From contig JBAUMZ010000070.1 of NCBI GenBank assembly GCA_049578985.1, positions 1 through 64,000 on the forward strand: 64,000 nucleotides of DNA. Reading direction: 5' to 3'. Position 1 is the first letter of the stretch; the number at the start of each line of letters is the position of its first letter. Both the position numbers and the translations under genes were made by a program. The notes below the pieces were generated by a model. That model was not told where the DNA came from. It saw nothing but the letters and a program-made list of their open reading frames with translations, and ran no database searches. This DNA is from TH5896 sp049578985. Its GTDB lineage: Archaea > Thermoproteota > Nitrososphaeria > Nitrososphaerales > Nitrososphaeraceae. This document shows, one piece after another, positions 7,966 through 16,540 of this stretch.

Positions 7966-8966
7966 GTGATCATCTTTGATATCGCAGGAGCTATTACTGA
8001 ACTAAGATCTATTGCTTCAACGAACGCGCCCATAGCTTCCACCTTAGGAACAGAATTTGTTGTGACTATCTTATCCACTCCAGCGGCTTTAATTTGTTTA
8101 GTCGACTCCTCAGTCATCAACGCATGTGAACACATGACTGTAATACCTCGACAACCACATGATTTCAAGATCTTTGCTGCTTTTATTATTGTACTTCCGG
8201 TACTGACAATATCATCAATTAACGCAATATCTAGTCCTCGAATTTGGTCTCCATTTAATGACGATAAGTGGTCAACTTTTATTTCTCCTGTGCTCCGATC
8301 TCTTGTTTTCTTCATGCAAGTAACATTATTATTTAACTGAAGCGCAAACGACTTTGCTCTCCTAAACCCACCTTCATCAGGTGACACTGTGATAGAGTTA
8401 TCCATGTTCATTCCAACTTTGGACTTTGCGTAACCTGCCAGTAACGGTATAGCAGACACATTTATCGAATGCATCTTCTTTTCGTAGTATGATAACGCTC
8501 GTAGACTATGAATATCTACCGTGATCATATTGTGGGCTCCGAAGTTCTCATACATATTTGCCAACAATTCGGTAGTTACCACTTCTCCCTGAAGAAATGC
8601 GCTATCCTGCCGTGCATAAGCCATATAAGGTACTACAATAATGATATTCTTTGCAGAATCATCCACACATTTCTTCAGCAGCATTAGGGTTTGTAGTATG
8701 TGTCTGTCGACTTGTGGAGGGAATGCGGATTGAACGATTATGCATGTTTTATTTCCCAATTTCTCCTTTATTCGAATCTTGCTCTCCCCATCAGAAAATA
8801 CCCTTAATTCAGGACAAATCATGCTCAATCCCATTGCTTTAGAGATACTGGTAGCTAGATCTATAGATGATGGCCCTGCAATTACCACCTCTGGTGACAG
8901 CAGGGCGTTTTGACCTAAAGAATTTGGATCGACAACCTTATCTATATCCATATCCTTGTTCCACAT
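7962..8966 (-). CDS. prs: Ribose-phosphate pyrophosphokinase
   Basis: This is PRPP synthetase (334 residues), which transfers pyrophosphate from ATP to ribose-5-phosphate to make PRPP for nucleotide, histidine and tryptophan synthesis. Motifs: FSDGESKIRI in the N-terminal domain, the catalytic loop region PYMAYARQDSAF, DIHS, and the PRPP-binding loop LIDDIVSTGSTI (about residues 254-266). It is somewhat longer than most archaeal enzymes because of an N-terminal extension of about 25 residues. The ATG at 8966 is used, and an in-frame ATG five codons on is an alternative. It is likely co-transcribed with the small coupled ORF downstream. Confidence 0.93.
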   Translation of the reverse strand: MWNKDMDIDKVVDPNSLGQNALLSPEVVIAGPSSIDLATSISKAMGLSMICPELRVFSDGESKIRIKEKLGNKTCIIVQSAFPPQVDRHILQTLMLLKKCVDDSAKNIIIVVPYMAYARQDSAFLQGEVVTTELLANMYENFGAHNMITVDIHSLRALSYYEKKMHSINVSAIPLLAGYAKSKVGMNMDNSITVSPDEGGFRRAKSFALQLNNNVTCMKKTRDRSTGEIKVDHLSSLNGDQIRGLDIALIDDIVSTGSTIIKAAKILKSCGCRGITVMCSHALMTEESTKQIKAAGVDKIVTTNSVPKVEAMGAFVEAIDLSSVIAPAISKMIT

Positions 8967-9446
8967 TCAGAAAGAGATTCCTTCTCGATCTTGCTTAAGG
9001 AATAAATCTTCATTTGCCTAAACATCTCAACAAGATTAGCTTATGTATTTGAATGTTGCAGTAAGGATTCAGCTCAGCATCTAAGACATCTAAATCGTGT
9101 AATGTTATTATTTAATCTAATCAGGTCAATCGTGTTCTCAATACATTAAACGTACTACGATTCACTCAATATGGTTCTACAACAGAGTGCATAAATAGTA
9201 ACTCCTATCCGGATTGGAAAATCCAAGAGTAACAGTCAATTGAAAGGTTATTTCTTCACCGCCAGGATCGTTCTTCACGAAGTTTCAATAAGAATTTACA
9301 TGTGTTTTTCTGAGGTGCGAAGAATATCCTCAAAAGTCATCTTTTGATATTTTCCAGCTACCGAATGTGTTCGACTTTTGTTGATACATAACGTAGTCCT
9401 GGAGAACTGATGAAAAATAAGAAGACTAACGCTTTTACGTAAATAC
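8967..9446. other. 480-bp intergenic region between prs and cdc48
   Basis: Both neighbours are on the minus strand. Stops occur densely in all frames and I see no convincing small gene. A TATA-like element (GATTTATTCC on the minus strand, near 9000) could serve prs. GATGA-type boxes near 9408 are too isolated to call a C/D-box RNA. Confidence 0.4.
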
Positions 9447-11774
9447 TTAACCCGTTCCTACGCTCTCCGTGGGAGGGGTTCCGAGATCAGGCTGTCCAAA
9501 CTGTTCAGAGATACCTTTATACATATTCAGTTCTTGGGCTGATAATGGCCTAATCTTCTTGACGGCCTCTTCAAAATGCCTCATATGTATTTTAAGTTCC
9601 TTCACATTTGTATCGGCATCTTTAGGGTCCTTGTATTTTGATATATGTTCTCTTAGTGCTAGCATAACTGCGGCAGAGGCCAAAGACGAAATGTCAGCAC
9701 CTGTATATCTATCCGTAAGATCTGATAATTTTTCAATATCGATATCCTCTGCTAGAGGTTTTTTCTTTGTATGAATCTTTATTATTTGAACTCTTGAATC
9801 TCGATTCGGTGATGGAACGTACAGCAACCTGTCGAACCTACCTGGTCTTAACAAGGCAGCATCTATAATGTCAGGACGATTTGTAGCAGCGATGACAATT
9901 ACGTTGGTCAACACCTCAAGTCCGTCTAGTTCTGTGAGCAGTTGGCTTATCAACCTCTCACTTACATGAGAGTCTCCAAAGCCGCCACCTCTTTTAGGGG
10001 CGATTGCGTCTATTTCATCGAAAAAGATGATACACGGAGCAGCTTGCCGAGCCTTCCTGAACACCTCACGAACTCCTTTCTCAGACTCGCCGACCCATTT
10101 TGAAATAAGCTCTGGACCTTTAATGCTTATAAAATTGGCTTCACTCTCATTTGCTGCTGCCTTGGCCATCAATGTTTTACCTGTCCCAGGGGGACCGTAA
10201 AGCAAGATTCCCTTTGGAGGTGTGGCATCAGCATAGGTAAATATGCCCTGATACTTCAGGGGCCACTCCACTGCTTCTTGTAGTTCCTGTTTAATCGAGG
10301 ATAACCCTCCAATATCATCCCATTTAACATCAGGAACCTCTACGAATACTTCTCTCATCGCTGATGGTTCCATTTCTCTGACAACGTCCATGAAGTCCTG
10401 CATGGTAACAATGATCTTCCTCAATGTCTCCGCCGGTATGTTTTCTGAAGTTAAATCAACTTCAGGCAGCACTCGTCTTAGTGCTCCAAGTCCTGCTTCC
10501 CTTGTCAGTGCCTGGAGGTCGGCTCCAACATATCCATGGGAAATATCTGCCAGCTTTTCTAAATTAACATCTTTTGCAAGAGGCATTCCCCTTGTGTGTA
10601 TTTGCAATATTTCTAATCGGCCATTCCTATCTGGCACACCGATTTCTATTTCCCTATCAAACCTGCCCGGACGCCGGAGAGCCTCGTCAACAGCATTTAT
10701 TCTATTTGTTGCCCCTATTACTACCACTTTTCCCCTTGTGGACATACCGTCCATCAGAGAGAGTAGTTGAGCCACGATTCTCCTCTCAACCTCTCCTGTC
10801 ACTTCTGCTCGTTTTGGAGCAATCGAATCTATTTCATCGATGAAAATAATTGAGGGTGCATTCTTTTCAGCCTGTTGGAATACATTTCGTAATTTCTCTT
10901 CCGACTCACCATAATATTTACTCATTATTTCTGGACCGCCTATAGTATAGAAATTAGCGTTTGTTTCATTGGCGACTGCCTTGGCCAACAAGGTCTTTCC
11001 GGTCCCAGGGGGGCCATGAAGGAGAACACCCTTGGGCGCTTCTACGCCCAATCTCTTGAATAATTCTGGATGCCTTAAAGGAAGCTCAATCATCTCCCTC
11101 ACTCGGCCGACGGCGTTTCCCAACCCTCCTATGTCCTCGTATGTTATTGAAGGTGCTCCACCTTCCTTTGAGACTTGAACTGCCTTAGCACTCTCTTCGG
11201 AGACTGTAATCTTTGTAGAGGGGCTAACTATCACTGGACCCGACGGGTTTGTGGAGATTACTACCAGATCAATTCTTTGACCCATAACACTCAAAGGTAT
11301 TGTATCACCCTTCGTCATCAATTGTCCATTAAGATACTCCGCAAGATATTCCTCTGCACCTACAATTCTCAGTGGTTCGGTCGGGGCAAAGGTTATGCTC
11401 CTTGCTTCCCTAGATTGAACTTTTTTGACTTCAATTTGATCGTTGATCCCAACGTCAAGCCTATTTCGCGTGTAGCCGTCAATACGAATCAAACCATTGC
11501 CGCTATCGGTACTTCGTGCGGGCCAGCTAAGGACAGTCGTTTTCTTTCCAAGGGATGATAGTTCCAACGCGTCCCCGCTTGTGATGCTTAGTCGCTCAGC
11601 TACCTTGGGATCCACACGTGCAATTTTTCTACCGACATCGCGTTGTTCTGCTTCAGCAACCTTTAATGTTGCTCCCTTGGGTTCTTTTCTAAAAGTATCA
11701 TTAGATTCATTTGTATCGTTCGGGAGAGGGCCCTTCCCGTCAAAGTTGACATCTTTACTATTATTATTTGAAAT
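9447..11774 (-). CDS. cdc48: Cdc48/VAT AAA+ ATPase (p97 homologue)
   Basis: This is a type II AAA+ unfoldase that extracts and unfolds proteins, feeding the proteasome. The N-terminal double-psi barrel/four-stranded barrel domain is followed by two AAA modules. Numbering from the GTG at 11615, GPPGTGKT Walker A motifs lie at residues 201-208 and 474-481, each with a Walker B FIDEID / FFDEID. Both have GRFDR arginine fingers. The GTG would cut off the first barrel strands, whose sequence (KVAEAEQRD, GRKIARVD) is encoded upstream without any ATG/GTG/TTG. I therefore start at ATT 11774, six bases after a GGTGA ribosome-binding site, giving 775 residues. The C-terminus lacks an obvious HbYX proteasome-docking motif. 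Confidence 0.9.
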   Translation of the reverse strand: MSNNNSKDVNFDGKGPLPNDTNESNDTFRKEPKGATLKVAEAEQRDVGRKIARVDPKVAERLSITSGDALELSSLGKKTTVLSWPARSTDSGNGLIRIDGYTRNRLDVGINDQIEVKKVQSREARSITFAPTEPLRIVGAEEYLAEYLNGQLMTKGDTIPLSVMGQRIDLVVISTNPSGPVIVSPSTKITVSEESAKAVQVSKEGGAPSITYEDIGGLGNAVGRVREMIELPLRHPELFKRLGVEAPKGVLLHGPPGTGKTLLAKAVANETNANFYTIGGPEIMSKYYGESEEKLRNVFQQAEKNAPSIIFIDEIDSIAPKRAEVTGEVERRIVAQLLSLMDGMSTRGKVVVIGATNRINAVDEALRRPGRFDREIEIGVPDRNGRLEILQIHTRGMPLAKDVNLEKLADISHGYVGADLQALTREAGLGALRRVLPEVDLTSENIPAETLRKIIVTMQDFMDVVREMEPSAMREVFVEVPDVKWDDIGGLSSIKQELQEAVEWPLKYQGIFTYADATPPKGILLYGPPGTGKTLMAKAAANESEANFISIKGPELISKWVGESEKGVREVFRKARQAAPCIIFFDEIDAIAPKRGGGFGDSHVSERLISQLLTELDGLEVLTNVIVIAATNRPDIIDAALLRPGRFDRLLYVPSPNRDSRVQIIKIHTKKKPLAEDIDIEKLSDLTDRYTGADISSLASAAVMLALREHISKYKDPKDADTNVKELKIHMRHFEEAVKKIRPLSAQELNMYKGISEQFGQPDLGTPPTESVGTG

Positions 11775-11780
11775 ATGCTT

Positions 11781-11785
11781 TCACC
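11781..11785 (-). promoter_or_regulatory. GGTGA ribosome-binding site for an ATT-initiated cdc48
   Basis: On the minus strand GGTGA (within CGGTGA) precedes ATT at 11774 by six bases. It complements the archaeal 16S 3' end. A TATA-like sequence (ATACTTAAG, 11811-11819) with an upstream GGGGAAA gives a plausible transcription start near 11790, so a short leader including this site is consistent. Confidence 0.5.
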
Positions 11786-12038
11786 GACTTAGTTCTAATT
11801 GATATTGCACTTAAGTATTTTCCCCATGTGTAGGGTAATGCGGCATCATTCTGCCAGAGCATTAGAGTATTAGTGTTACACGAATACGCCAAGGTTTGAC
11901 CTAGGCCCTTTCAGTCTCTAATCACCAACTCACAAATATAAAATCAATGAAACAAAATTATCGACATAGAATAGAATACTAAAGCCTATAGTTGTGTGTT
12001 TATAGTGAGATGGAGTACTAAATATTGGGTAATTTGAG

Positions 12039-12461
12039 ATGAATAACTTCAGTGATCGCAACAAGGTGAGGCTAACTCAAAAAGAGCGCAAATTTCTGTT
12101 GGAAAACGAAGCGTGTAGAATAGCCACATCTCATGATAACATACCACATGTTGTACCAGTTGCGTACATCTATGACAAAGGTACTATTACTTTCGTAACA
12201 GATTATGGGACGAGAAAATATAGGAATTTGCAAGTCAACAAGAATGTTTCAGTAGTTGTTGATGTCTACGATCCCTTTGGTGAGAACAAGGCTATAGTGA
12301 TACTGGGCAAAGCCGTTATCATTGAAAAAGGAGCGGAATTTAAGAGGCTATATCGAATATTTAGTAGGAGATTTGAATGGGTAAGAAAAAATCCATGGAA
12401 AGAAGGAGAAGCCCCCTTTGTAAGAGTAGGTGCTTTCAATAAAGTAAGCTGGGGGTTGTAG
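12039..12461 (+). CDS. Pyridoxamine 5'-phosphate oxidase-like split-barrel flavoprotein
   Basis: This 140-residue protein has the split beta-barrel fold of the PPOX/F420-dependent oxidoreductase superfamily, which binds FMN or F420 and catalyses unknown oxidoreductions. The family pattern is visible: helix (LTQKERKFLLENEACRIAT), strands (HVVPVAYIYDKGTITFVTD), then a KYRNLQVNKNVSVVVD segment and a GKAVII strand. The length is normal for single-domain members. The ATG follows an AT-rich promoter region and the gene is divergent from cdc48. Substrate and cofactor choice cannot be read from the sequence. Confidence 0.75.
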   Translation: MNNFSDRNKVRLTQKERKFLLENEACRIATSHDNIPHVVPVAYIYDKGTITFVTDYGTRKYRNLQVNKNVSVVVDVYDPFGENKAIVILGKAVIIEKGAEFKRLYRIFSRRFEWVRKNPWKEGEAPFVRVGAFNKVSWGL

Positions 12462-12751
12462 GAAGTAAGCAGGCGAAATCAGATTAAGAACATTTTCAAT
12501 ACTATCTCTTCTAACAAGCTATTTTGTCTCTGCATTATTGAGGACTTAGAAGCTCTTAATCTTGGAATTATGGAATTATGACGCGTGCAATTGTGTTAAA
12601 TTGGCTTTGGAGGATTAGAACCAGGAGGACACAAGACGATATAAGCATTCTATTTGGGATAAACTTTCATGATTTACCAATATTAATTACCAACCACTAA
12701 TTCGTCCTGTGGTTAAAAATATTTAAGGAGGATATTTGAACCCACTTACTA

Positions 12752-13177
12752 ATGGCAACCCTAATGCTAAACAAGGAATTAACTGTGCCTCTGGACAAAG
12801 TATGGGATATTGTAGCAGACATAGATAGAGAACCTGAATTCTGGCATGGGACCAGATCCATTCGGAATATTAGTAAGAAGGGAAATACTATCGAAAGGGA
12901 TGTTGTTATAGCATTTAAGAATTCCGTGTGTAGAGAGATTGTACAATTGGATCCTAAAAAGATGATTAGTACAGAGATACTTAGTGGTCCTATCAAAGGA
13001 ACAAAGACCTTAACACTTACATCTAAAGATAACAAGGCCACCTCAATAACAGTCAATTGGGAAATTGAACTATCGGGTTTCTATAAATTATTTTCTGGGA
13101 TGGTCATGAAGCATATTCATAAAGGGACCGAGGAAGCATTGGAGAGAATATCAAAAAAATTAACTCAAAGCCAGTAG
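12752..13177 (+). CDS. SRPBCC (START/polyketide-cyclase-like) domain protein
   Basis: This 141-residue single-domain protein has the SRPBCC helix-grip pattern: a first strand then helix (VPLDKVWDIVADIDREPEFWHG), alternating strands, and a long C-terminal helix (MVMKHIHKGTEEALERISKKL). Such proteins bind lipids or other hydrophobic ligands in a deep pocket, and many thaumarchaeal genomes carry several. No catalytic residues can be assigned. It is a single gene downstream of the PPOX-like flavoprotein, separated by 290 bp that has no clear feature. Confidence 0.68.
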   Translation: MATLMLNKELTVPLDKVWDIVADIDREPEFWHGTRSIRNISKKGNTIERDVVIAFKNSVCREIVQLDPKKMISTEILSGPIKGTKTLTLTSKDNKATSITVNWEIELSGFYKLFSGMVMKHIHKGTEEALERISKKLTQSQ

Positions 13178-13557
13178 CGTCTACGAATTCAAATCACTGA
13201 ACAAAGCCCATATTGTGTGAAACGATCACAAATATTGATTCATAGTAACCATTTGTAACGATCTGCTTGAAAGACATTTAAAAGTCAAGGGATACGAATA
13301 TTTTTGCCGGTGATTTCATTCCATAGAAAGATTTCATATAGAAAACTTCATGATATCTAGGCATAATATCCTATTTCTATGTCAGGACTCAATTTGTCTT
13401 CAATGTTTCGACAAAGTTATGGTCACACTATTGAAACGTGACCATCGTAACTCTTGGGATTTTGAGTTATTCCAGTCTGTAAATTAGGGTCCTACACAAT
13501 CTTAAGTATTTTGAACTAAAAATTAACACGAGTTATTCTTCAGAATACATTAGCTCA
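13178..13557. other. Spacer with one possible short gene
   Basis: 380 bp between the SRPBCC gene and the zinc-finger gene. The only item worth naming is the 45-residue frame at 13350-13487, listed separately. The rest is AT-rich without recognisable signals. Confidence 0.4.
13350..13487 (+). CDS. Possible small cysteine-containing protein (45 aa)
   Basis: An ATG-started frame of 45 residues contains a Cys cluster (C11, C16, C19; CQDSICLQC) and a charged tail (KRDHRNSWDFEL). The cluster resembles a metal-binding knuckle missing one ligand. No family is recognised and no strong ribosome-binding site precedes it. It is kept at low confidence because small cysteine proteins are frequent in this genome. 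Confidence 0.3.
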   Translation: MISRHNILFLCQDSICLQCFDKVMVTLLKRDHRNSWDFELFQSVN

Positions 13558-13686
13558 TTACCATTTGCCTATGTCGCCTTCTAACAATCCTGAACCAGTA
13601 TGTATTCTATCAATGTGCTTGGATAAATCTTGCTTGTTTTCAAATTTTGATTGACAGTACGGGCACGAAAATTCTTCTTTTCCCAT
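13558..13686 (-). CDS. Small C2H2 zinc-finger protein (42 aa)
   Basis: This 42-residue protein is essentially one zinc finger: CPYC at residues 8-11, then H30 and H35 in the DLSKHIDRIH segment, giving C-x2-C-x18-H-x4-H. Between them are the expected hydrophobic residues (F15, L22). It is probably a DNA- or protein-binding module. The start is ATG at 13686. No partner gene is evident; the neighbouring small membrane protein is divergent. Such single-finger proteins recur in thaumarchaeal genomes, and another is at 44861-45067. Confidence 0.6.
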   Translation of the reverse strand: MGKEEFSCPYCQSKFENKQDLSKHIDRIHTGSGLLEGDIGKW

Positions 13687-13811
13687 ATCGATTATATACC
13701 AACAAGATACCCAATTAAGCCTATGCTTTACGTTCTATTAAGTAAAATAGTAACTTGGTTCAGGAGGAAAAATACTAGGTAAGTACCATTGTTTAGAAAT
13801 AATACTGTCAT

Positions 13812-14012
13812 ATGAGTAGAGTTAATCAATCAAGGACTAGATCATGGTCAATGTATATGAATCCATTTGAAATGGTTGGTTATGTTGCATTAGGTTTCGT
13901 ACCTACGATAATGGCAATGAAGATAGGATGGGATTTAGCGAGAAAGAAAATACCCAAGAGGGATGAGACGTACTCGACCGCTGATCCGACAGCATTGAAT
14001 GCAAGAAACTGA
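13812..14012 (+). CDS. Small single-pass membrane protein (66 aa, hypothetical)
   Basis: This 66-residue protein has one hydrophobic segment (about residues 20-40, PFEMVGYVALGFVPTIMAM) followed by a basic stretch (LARKKIPKR). This predicts one transmembrane helix with a cytoplasmic C-terminus. The frame is clean from ATG to stop and AT-rich promoter-like sequence precedes it. I do not recognise the family. Confidence 0.5.
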   Translation: MSRVNQSRTRSWSMYMNPFEMVGYVALGFVPTIMAMKIGWDLARKKIPKRDETYSTADPTALNARN

Positions 14013-14150
14013 ACTCAGTCCACACAACTTCTAAATTTAGCTTATCAATTCAATCCTGGGGTTTATTTCTGATCCTCTGGCTCAAGAAATTAAGAGAATA
14101 TGATTTGGCTAAGTCAGCTGCTGCCAAATCAAATTACCACTTGTTCAATA

Positions 14151-14894
14151 TCAAATGACTTGTTGGGTAGGCCTTATCAGAATCTCGTTAACATTAACAT
14201 GTGACGGAGCCTGTACTGCGTACAGTATTGCGTCTGCAATATCATGTGCTTGTAGGGATTCCATTTTTTTTGATGCCTCTATAAAGCGTGTCATAGACTT
14301 GTCAGTTATTGTTTCGAGCAGCTCCGTCGAAACCGCTCCAGGCTCAATACAGGTTACTCTAATCTTGGACCTTGGACTGAATTCAATTCTGAGCCCTTCG
14401 CTGAAAGCAGTTATTGCGTGTTTCGTCGCACAATAGACAGTCCCACCTGCAAAGACTACCCTTCCAGCTACGGAAGACATGTTTACAATGTGTCCTGAAT
14501 CCTTCTTTAGCATATGTGGTATTACTGCCGATGTACAGTAAAGAACGCCCTTAAGATTTACATCAATCATTCGTTCCCATTCATCAAACTTGTTATTTGC
14601 GAAAAAACTCAACGGCATCAAGCCAGCATTATTTACTAATATATCAACAGTGCCCCATTTCTTGACCGCAGCGTCAACGAAGGAGTTGCAATTTGCCCTA
14701 TTGGTAACGTCAAGAGCGTGAACAAGAATTTCAGCCTCTCGAGATCCGCGAATTTCATTCTCTAGATCCTTCAACCTTACCACCCTCCTTGCACCTACTG
14801 CGACATGTGCACCGGCCTTTGATAATGCGACTGCTGTGGCACATCCTATCCCACTGCTCGCTCCAGTAACTAGAGCTACTTTATTTTTCAACAT
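14151..14894 (-). CDS. Short-chain dehydrogenase/reductase (SDR)
   Basis: This 247-residue classical SDR is an NAD(P)-dependent oxidoreductase with a Rossmann fold. Motifs: the cofactor-binding TGASSGIG (about residues 10-17), NNAG (about 87-90), a catalytic Ser in the NMSSVAGR strand, and Tyr-x3-Lys in YCATKH. The basic pair ARR after beta-2 suggests NADP preference. It resembles the clavaldehyde-dehydrogenase/YdfG-like oxidoreductases of broad substrate range. A 21-bp inverted repeat sits 55 bp upstream (14949-14969) and may be an operator. Confidence 0.88.
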   Translation of the reverse strand: MLKNKVALVTGASSGIGCATAVALSKAGAHVAVGARRVVRLKDLENEIRGSREAEILVHALDVTNRANCNSFVDAAVKKWGTVDILVNNAGLMPLSFFANNKFDEWERMIDVNLKGVLYCTSAVIPHMLKKDSGHIVNMSSVAGRVVFAGGTVYCATKHAITAFSEGLRIEFSPRSKIRVTCIEPGAVSTELLETITDKSMTRFIEASKKMESLQAHDIADAILYAVQAPSHVNVNEILIRPTQQVI

Positions 14895-14948
14895 CTAATC
14901 GGCACTTTGTGGTTTTAAATGCTGTGATACATCTAAATGTTGGGATTC

Positions 14949-14969
14949 TGATCTTATGATATAAGATCA
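14949..14969. promoter_or_regulatory. Inverted repeat upstream of the SDR gene
   Basis: Two perfect 9-bp arms (TGATCTTAT and ATAAGATCA) flank GAT, 55 bp before the SDR start. The symmetry and position fit a dimeric repressor site, although a palindrome alone is not proof. Confidence 0.4.
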
Positions 14970-15015
14970 TCGATGGCATAGGTCGGGGGATGTTCTTGCA
15001 AGTAGTGCCTGAGTA

Positions 15016-15156
15016 CTAATTCGATTTTAATTTTGCATCGCTTAGACCACATTCTTTGCATTTATAAACCACAGCCACTTTCAATTCATTTTTCAAAACC
15101 ATCTCGCCACCACAACAAGCGCACCTCACGGTTGATTGACCTCGATCTAACAACAC
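15016..15156 (-). CDS. Small zinc-ribbon protein (38-46 aa)
   Basis: This is a short frame encoding two CxxC knuckles (CACC near the start and CKEC about 20 residues later) separated by alternating strands (LKVAVVYK), the layout of a minimal zinc ribbon. GTG 15156 gives 46 residues, and GTG 15129 gives 37 that start right before the first knuckle. No family is assigned. Zinc ribbons of this size usually act in nucleic-acid binding or as protein modules. Confidence 0.45.
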   Translation of the reverse strand: MLLDRGQSTVRCACCGGEMVLKNELKVAVVYKCKECGLSDAKLKSN

Positions 15157-15580
15157 TTTTCAAACTTTTTTAGCTTTTGGTTCTTTGATGGATTGTCAAA
15201 CGAATCTACCTTCTTCTGATGACCAGTTGCGGCGGAAATCCACAGAAAGGACAATGTAATCTTCTGCGCCAGCTCCTAGAATATAGCTAACAATTTTGTA
15301 TCAAAGAAGTAATACATAATATGATTTCGACAATGGGAGACTAACTTGAATCAATATTTAGGCCTTGGCTCATCCTAGAGAAAAGGATGTTGTAAGGCAT
15401 CGTAGAAAGGATCAAGAACATTTTTTTATCATTCCTCTAATTGCGCTACAAGGAAAGCATAGCGATATCAACTAGAATACATTTTACCTTTAGATGATTC
15501 AGACAATAACAAGAACAAAAAATACAGAACAAGTCTGATAGTATACTAATCTTTTTTGAGAATTAGAGTAGCCCTAATGT
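15157..15580. other. Gene-poor region with overlapping short frames
   Basis: Between 15160 and 15290 the minus strand is open in several frames at once. One frame includes a CPFCGF knuckle, another a 34-residue stretch without a normal start. I could not decide that any is real. The remaining 300 bp shows no signals. Confidence 0.3.
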
Positions 15581-16312
15581 TTATCCCATAGAAAAGATAC
15601 CGGAAACAGAAACGAATACTTCCTGCTCCCCCGGGATAATTGGTGTCGAAGATGAGGCAGTTTCTCCTACAGAGTCTCTGAAATATGGCAGAGGGACGGG
15701 CGGCGGGATATTTGTAGTTCCGTCGACAACTATTGATTTAACACCGGTTATACTTAATTGCAGTGCCGATGCAGCTGCTTCCGCTTTTTGCTTCGCATTG
15801 CCTATTGCATCGGCAATTAATTTGCTCCTAGTATCCTCTAACTTTTTCTCGGTTACTGAAAAATCTATACTATTTATGCTATTGGCCCCTGATACAACCG
15901 CCGTGTCGATCCATTGAGAAGCATTGTCAAGATTTGAGCTTTCAATCTGTACCGTATTGGTTACAGTGAAGCCAGACACATTTAATCTGGTTCCACTTTC
16001 GGTATAATTATACAATGGGAAAATATTAAAGAAAGAGGTGCGAGTCTCATTTGGTTTTAAGCCATCGCCCCTCAACTCAAAAATGATATTATTCATTAGT
16101 TCAGAGTTTAAAGACAAGGCATCAATTGCTGTCTTGTCAGTAGTTTCAACACCAACTGAAATGAGTACCCTGTCCGGTGGAAGTCTAGCAAGTGCACTTC
16201 CAGTCGCAAACACCGTGGAATTTACATTTGTCGTATCTCTGCTATTGTAACCTGAGATATCACTAGTAGAACTCTGAGCAACCACGCGGTTATCTTGAAA
16301 ACAAATGCTCAT
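15581..16312 (-). CDS. SIMPL-domain (DUF541) protein, signal peptide lost by frameshift
   Basis: This 243-residue protein is a SIMPL/DUF541 domain: GSALARLPPDRVLISVGVET, a central VSGFTVTNTVQI, and the helical DAIGNAKQKAEAAASAL before the last strands. The family is normally exported and has roles in oxidative-stress or envelope function that are poorly defined. As read, translation from ATG 16312 gives no signal peptide. Just upstream, ATG 16356 opens a perfect one (MFPTITIFLLAFF) in the other frame, ending after a run of eight A/T pairs (16317-16324). One added base joins both. This is therefore either a sequencing/assembly indel, slippage at the run, or a recent mutation. Confidence 0.78.
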   Translation of the reverse strand: MSICFQDNRVVAQSSTSDISGYNSRDTTNVNSTVFATGSALARLPPDRVLISVGVETTDKTAIDALSLNSELMNNIIFELRGDGLKPNETRTSFFNIFPLYNYTESGTRLNVSGFTVTNTVQIESSNLDNASQWIDTAVVSGANSINSIDFSVTEKKLEDTRSKLIADAIGNAKQKAEAAASALQLSITGVKSIVVDGTTNIPPPVPLPYFRDSVGETASSSTPIIPGEQEVFVSVSGIFSMG

Positions 16313-16540
16313 GCAGAAAAAAAAGCCAGTAAAAATATAGTTATAGTGGGAAACATCCTACGTTCATGATCAAGAGCCACTGTAGCAATATTATCAATTA
16401 GTATGTGATTAATACCAACCAATTAAAACCGGCATATGTAGCTGGATCCTCGTATATAATGATTTTCTGATTGCAGAGGAACTGGATGGTGAGTATTATT
16501 TGATTTTTGAAGCCTATCGTCTGCACATCGATTAACTTGG

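Noticed and set aside
9408..9430. Possible C/D-box small RNA (GATGA box after the cdc48 stop)
   Set aside because: I could not find a matching D/D' box set with proper spacing and guides.
12697..13056. 119-residue minus-strand frame
   Set aside because: Antisense shadow of the SRPBCC gene, with no plausible domain.
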